Of a stretch of 8,073 nucleotides of DNA, positions 5,402 through 8,073 are shown one piece after another. The DNA is from Minisyncoccota bacterium (GTDB taxonomy: Bacteria > Patescibacteriota > Minisyncoccia > UBA6257 > 1-14-0-10-40-38). The first letter of the stretch is position 1. Each line of letters starts with the position of its first letter. The stretch covers positions 1 through 8,073 of the forward strand of contig SIBX01000025.1 in the NCBI GenBank assembly GCA_009694925.1, written 5' to 3'. The translations under genes were made by a program, and so were the position numbers. A model generated the notes under the pieces. That model saw only the letters and a program-made list of their open reading frames with translations. It was not told the origin of the DNA and searched no databases.

Positions 5402-5887
5402 ATGATTATTATTGGAATTGATCCGGGCACTTCTAGAATTGGCTATGGAATAATAAAATCTGAAAGTAATAAATTAAGTCTATTAGATTACGGGACAATT
5501 GAACCAAAATCAAAAGAAATAAAATTTAAGTTTTTAGAAATAAATGACTCGCTCGAAGCCTTAATAAAACTATGGCAACCTAAAAAAGCAGGCATAGAAA
5601 GAATATTTTTTACAAAAAATCAGAAAACTGGGATATCGGTCGCCGAAGCAAGAGGAGTTATAATGCATTGTCTTTTGAAAAACGGAATTAACACCAAAGA
5701 ATATAGGCCGCAAGATATAAAACAAGCCGTCACCGGCTACGGAGCTGCAGATAAAATTTCTGTCGCCAAAATGGTTAAAACCATATTAAAAATAGGTGAT
5801 TTGAAGGGGTACGACGATTCATGGGACGCGCTTGCCATATCTTTAACGCGTGCATTTGATAAAGATCTAGAATCTCTGTCTAGATAA
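5402..5887 (+). CDS. ruvC: RuvC, Holliday junction resolvase (161 aa)
   Basis: RuvC is the dimeric RNase H-fold endonuclease that cuts Holliday junctions symmetrically. The four catalytic acids are present: D7 in IGIDPG, E66 in GIERIFF, and D139 and D142 in the DxxDALA motif (DSWDALAISL). The family block RPQDIKQAVTGYGAADKISV (about 102-121) is intact, and the length is close to the usual 160-175. The start is the first ATG of the frame. It has no Shine-Dalgarno and follows CCTT, as yebC does. It lies 127 bp after yebC in the same direction, probably sharing its promoter. No ruvA or ruvB follows; ruvB is elsewhere in the window on the other strand. Confidence 0.96.
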   Translation: MIIIGIDPGTSRIGYGIIKSESNKLSLLDYGTIEPKSKEIKFKFLEINDSLEALIKLWQPKKAGIERIFFTKNQKTGISVAEARGVIMHCLLKNGINTKEYRPQDIKQAVTGYGAADKISVAKMVKTILKIGDLKGYDDSWDALAISLTRAFDKDLESLSR

Positions 5888-5924
5888 AAATTTTATTAGA
5901 CACATTTCCTAACAGATTCATTTG

Positions 5925-5952
5925 TTGACAAAAAAAATCTCGGGATTATAAT
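5925..5952 (+). promoter_or_regulatory. consensus sigma70-type promoter of the acidic micro-protein
   Basis: Perfect TTGACA (5925-5930), a 16-nt spacer, then perfect TATAAT (5947-5952). The start is expected near 5959, giving a leader of about 105 nt. The leader holds a weak inverted repeat (TTTTTTCTC near 5969-5979 with GAGAAGGAAAAAA near 5998-6010) and a possible 6-codon ORF, MRRRKK, at 5993-6013. Confidence 0.85.
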
Positions 5953-6064
5953 CTTTTCCATAAATAGATTTTTTTCTCACGTCTCATCTTTGATGCGGAG
6001 AAGGAAAAAATAATAAAATTAAAAAGGTCATTAAAAACAATTAGATCATTACTGTTATAAAAAT

Positions 6065-6238
6065 ATGGTTGAATTATTAAATAAAAAGGATATTCACAAA
6101 ATTTCTGACGACGAAGACATAGAAGATAAATTTAGCGAAGATGATGACTTAGAGGTAGACGAGGACGATGACTTGGATTCAGACGATGACAAGGAAGAGG
6201 AGGAAGAGGAAGAAAAAGAGGAAGAGGAAAAATTTTAA
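6065..6238 (+). CDS. 57-residue extremely acidic protein
   Basis: It starts MVELLNKKDIHKISDDEDIE, then becomes almost entirely Asp/Glu with a few Lys, and ends EEEEKF. There is no cysteine, no signal peptide and no membrane segment; it is probably disordered. The final 42 coding bases before TTT-TAA (6191-6232) are all purines. I trust it as a gene because it sits alone between a fully consensus promoter and a textbook terminator, with a clean ATG and stop. No Shine-Dalgarno is visible. I do not recognise a family. The acidic tail recalls the C-terminus of RNA polymerase delta subunit, but the folded N-terminal domain of delta is absent. DNA mimicry, binding of basic proteins, or a nucleic-acid chaperone role are possibilities only. 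Confidence 0.75.
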   Translation: MVELLNKKDIHKISDDEDIEDKFSEDDDLEVDEDDDLDSDDDKEEEEEEEKEEEEKF

Positions 6239-6254
6239 CAATAATTATCATATT

Positions 6255-6294
6255 AAATAGCAATACCTGGGAAATCCCAGGTATTGCTATTTTT
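6255..6294 (+). terminator. intrinsic terminator after the acidic protein gene
   Basis: A perfect 17-bp stem (6255-6271 with 6276-6292) with a 4-nt AAAT loop, followed by a short T run (to 6294). It begins 16 nt after the stop codon. It separates this unit from the penicillin-binding protein gene. Confidence 0.93.
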
Positions 6295-6359
6295 AAAAAA
6301 TAAAGTTTTAATTAAAATAAACGTCATCATCGCATTAGAGGCCATCAGCTAAAAAAATA

Positions 6360-8073
6360 ATGTTTAATATAAGAAAAATAGCAGTATTTGTAATAATATC
6401 TTTTTTACTAATAGCCACTTGTCTTTTAGTTTGGGTCTATTTTTTAATAAGAAATCTACCATCTTCGAGCGTTTTTGAATCCAGAAGAGTTAACGAGTCC
6501 ACAAAAATATATGACTCGTCTGGCAAGGTTCTGCTTTTCGAAATATACGGAGAAGAAAAAAGGACAATTATACAGCTAGCGGAAATATCAAAAAACTTAA
6601 AAGACGCCACACTAGCAGTTGAAGACGCAGGCTTCTACAATCACTCTGCATTAGAAGTAAAATCAACTATTAGAGCTATAATCGCCAATATTTTAAATCG
6701 AGGAATAGTTCAGGGGGGATCAACTATCACTCAACAATTAGCAAAAAAAGCCTTCTTAAGCGACGAAAAAACTATTAGCAGGAAAATAAAAGAGCTTATT
6801 TTGGCCTATAGGCTTGAAAAAAGATATTCAAAAGATGAAATTTTAGAGCTTTATTTAAATCAAATTCCCTATGGAAACAACACTTATGGGATAGAGTCTG
6901 CTAGTTTAGTTTTTTTTAAAAAATCAGCTAAAGACATAGGACTTGCAGAGTCGGCACTGCTTGCTGCACTACCACAAGCTCCTAGTTTTTATTCTCCATG
7001 GGGAGCTAATGTAAAGGCTCTTATGGCAAGAAAAGATTATGTTTTAGAAAGAATGTTCGCCGAACATTGGATATCTGAGGAAGAAAAAAACAACGCACAA
7101 AAAGAAGATATAAAATTTGAAAGTCCTTCTCAAAATATAAAAGCTCCTCATTTTGTAATGATGGTTAAGGATTATTTAGATAAAGAATATGGAGAAGAAA
7201 CAGTTAGAACTGGTGGACTAAAGGTTATAACAACATTAAATTGGGACATTCAACAATTAGCAGAAAAAATATTAACGGCTGGTGTAGAAAGAAATACTAT
7301 AAATTATAAAGGAACAAATGCCGCATTAGTTATTGAAGATCCAAAAACCGGACAAATTTTATCCCTAGTTGGGTCAAAAGATTATTTTGACATAGAAAAT
7401 GACGGAAACTTTAATGTAGCCTATCAAGGATTGCGCCAACCGGGGTCTTCCTTAAAACCAATAATCTACGCCTCTTTATTTAAAAAAGGATTTACCCCTG
7501 AAAGTATTCTTTTTGATACAGAAACAGAGTTCGACACAACAGGAATTCCAGAAAACAGCTATAAGCCACAAAATTATACTGGTTCTTTTAGGGGACCAAT
7601 AGATATTCGCCATGCATTATCGCAATCAATTAATATTCCAGCAGTTAAAGCACTTTATCTTTCTGGATTAGATAATGCGCTTAAAACAGCTAATGATTTT
7701 GGATTAAAAACATTAACAGAGAGGGGAAGATATGGACTTTCTCTCGTTTTGGGGGGCGGAGAAGTAACTCTTTTCGATTTAGTTGGAGCATATAGCGTGT
7801 TTTCTCAAGAAGGCATAAAAAAAGATCAGAAAATAATATTGGAAATTTCTGATAAAAAAAGGGTTTTAGAAAAATACCAAGAAAATCCAGGTAAATTAGT
7901 AATAGATCCATTATATTCCGGCATGATTACGGATATTTTGTCTGATAATGAGGCCCGAAGACAAATTTTTGGAAACAGCCTAGATCTTCCTAATTTATCT
8001 GACTACCAAATAGCAGTAAAAACTGGCACTTCAAACGACTACAGGGACGCTTGGACGGTTGGATATACTCCAA
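6360..8073 (+). CDS. class A penicillin-binding protein (PBP1A family), 3' end beyond window
   Basis: A bifunctional peptidoglycan synthase that polymerises glycan strands and cross-links stem peptides outside the membrane. 571 codons are present. A short basic N-terminus (MFNIRK) precedes one membrane anchor (about residues 7-30). The GT51 glycosyltransferase follows, with the catalytic Glu in EDAGFYNH (E88), QGGSTITQQLAKK (118-130), RKIKELILAYRLEKRYS, and EILELYLNQIPYGNNTYGIE. The transpeptidase domain has SSLK with nucleophile S363, SIN (423-425) and KTGT (554-557), so both active sites look complete. The frame is open to the edge; the missing part is the end of the transpeptidase domain and any tail. 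The start ATG has no Shine-Dalgarno and no clear promoter in the 65 bp after the terminator. An antisense ORF at 7690-7911 is only a shadow. Confidence 0.96.
   Translation, partial: MFNIRKIAVFVIISFLLIATCLLVWVYFLIRNLPSSSVFESRRVNESTKIYDSSGKVLLFEIYGEEKRTIIQLAEISKNLKDATLAVEDAGFYNHSALEVKSTIRAIIANILNRGIVQGGSTITQQLAKKAFLSDEKTISRKIKELILAYRLEKRYSKDEILELYLNQIPYGNNTYGIESASLVFFKKSAKDIGLAESALLAALPQAPSFYSPWGANVKALMARKDYVLERMFAEHWISEEEKNNAQKEDIKFESPSQNIKAPHFVMMVKDYLDKEYGEETVRTGGLKVITTLNWDIQQLAEKILTAGVERNTINYKGTNAALVIEDPKTGQILSLVGSKDYFDIENDGNFNVAYQGLRQPGSSLKPIIYASLFKKGFTPESILFDTETEFDTTGIPENSYKPQNYTGSFRGPIDIRHALSQSINIPAVKALYLSGLDNALKTANDFGLKTLTERGRYGLSLVLGGGEVTLFDLVGAYSVFSQEGIKKDQKIILEISDKKRVLEKYQENPGKLVIDPLYSGMITDILSDNEARRQIFGNSLDLPNLSDYQIAVKTGTSNDYRDAWTVGYTP

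Noticed and set aside
7690..7911. Minus-strand ORF of 73 codons
   Set aside because: Antisense to the PBP transpeptidase domain, which is in frame throughout.

Overview
This window looks like a contig from a small-genome, AT-rich bacterium, most likely a Patescibacteria (CPR) member. The reasons are compact single-domain proteins, a shortened YebC, a type IV pilus-type ATPase, AT-rich inverted intergenic repeats, several genes with no visible Shine-Dalgarno, and a GC-rich orphan gene of a kind I associate with CPR genomes. That assignment is inference; no rRNA or other phylogenetic marker lies in the window.

Layout. (1) 1-660: a GC-rich hypothetical gene on the minus strand, cut by the window edge. 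It has a near-consensus promoter and a leader of about 140 nt with a 15-bp hairpin. (2) 729-1199: a hicB-hicA toxin-antitoxin pair on the plus strand. (3) 1271-2617: ruvB on the minus strand, flanked on both sides by copies of one palindromic repeat of about 120 bp, with conserved internal loops and compensatory arm changes. (4) 2442-2856: a gene-free stretch with a strong plus-strand promoter, repeat copy B, a compact foldable element with a UUCG-capped arm, and a strong bidirectional terminator; this is a candidate non-coding RNA locus. (5) 2861-4591: a GspE/PilB-type assembly ATPase on the minus strand. (6) 4605-5400: yebC between two AT-rich inverted-repeat modules. (7) 5402-5887: ruvC. 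(8) 5925-6294: an isolated transcription unit for a 57-residue, extremely acidic protein, with a near-consensus promoter and a textbook terminator. (9) 6360-8073: a class A penicillin-binding protein, cut by the window end.

How the genes relate. RuvB and RuvC are the branch-migration motor and the resolvase of Holliday-junction processing. RuvA, which loads RuvB, is not in the window, so the usual yebC-ruvC-ruvA-ruvB order is broken up. YebC is a translation-associated factor and often neighbours ruvC. The PilB-like ATPase and the PBP serve the cell surface and share no visible operon with the repair genes. The items most worth following up are the structured repeats around ruvB, the foldable element at 2637-2744, the acidic micro-protein unit, the GC-rich gene with its leader, and the YebC that lacks a domain.
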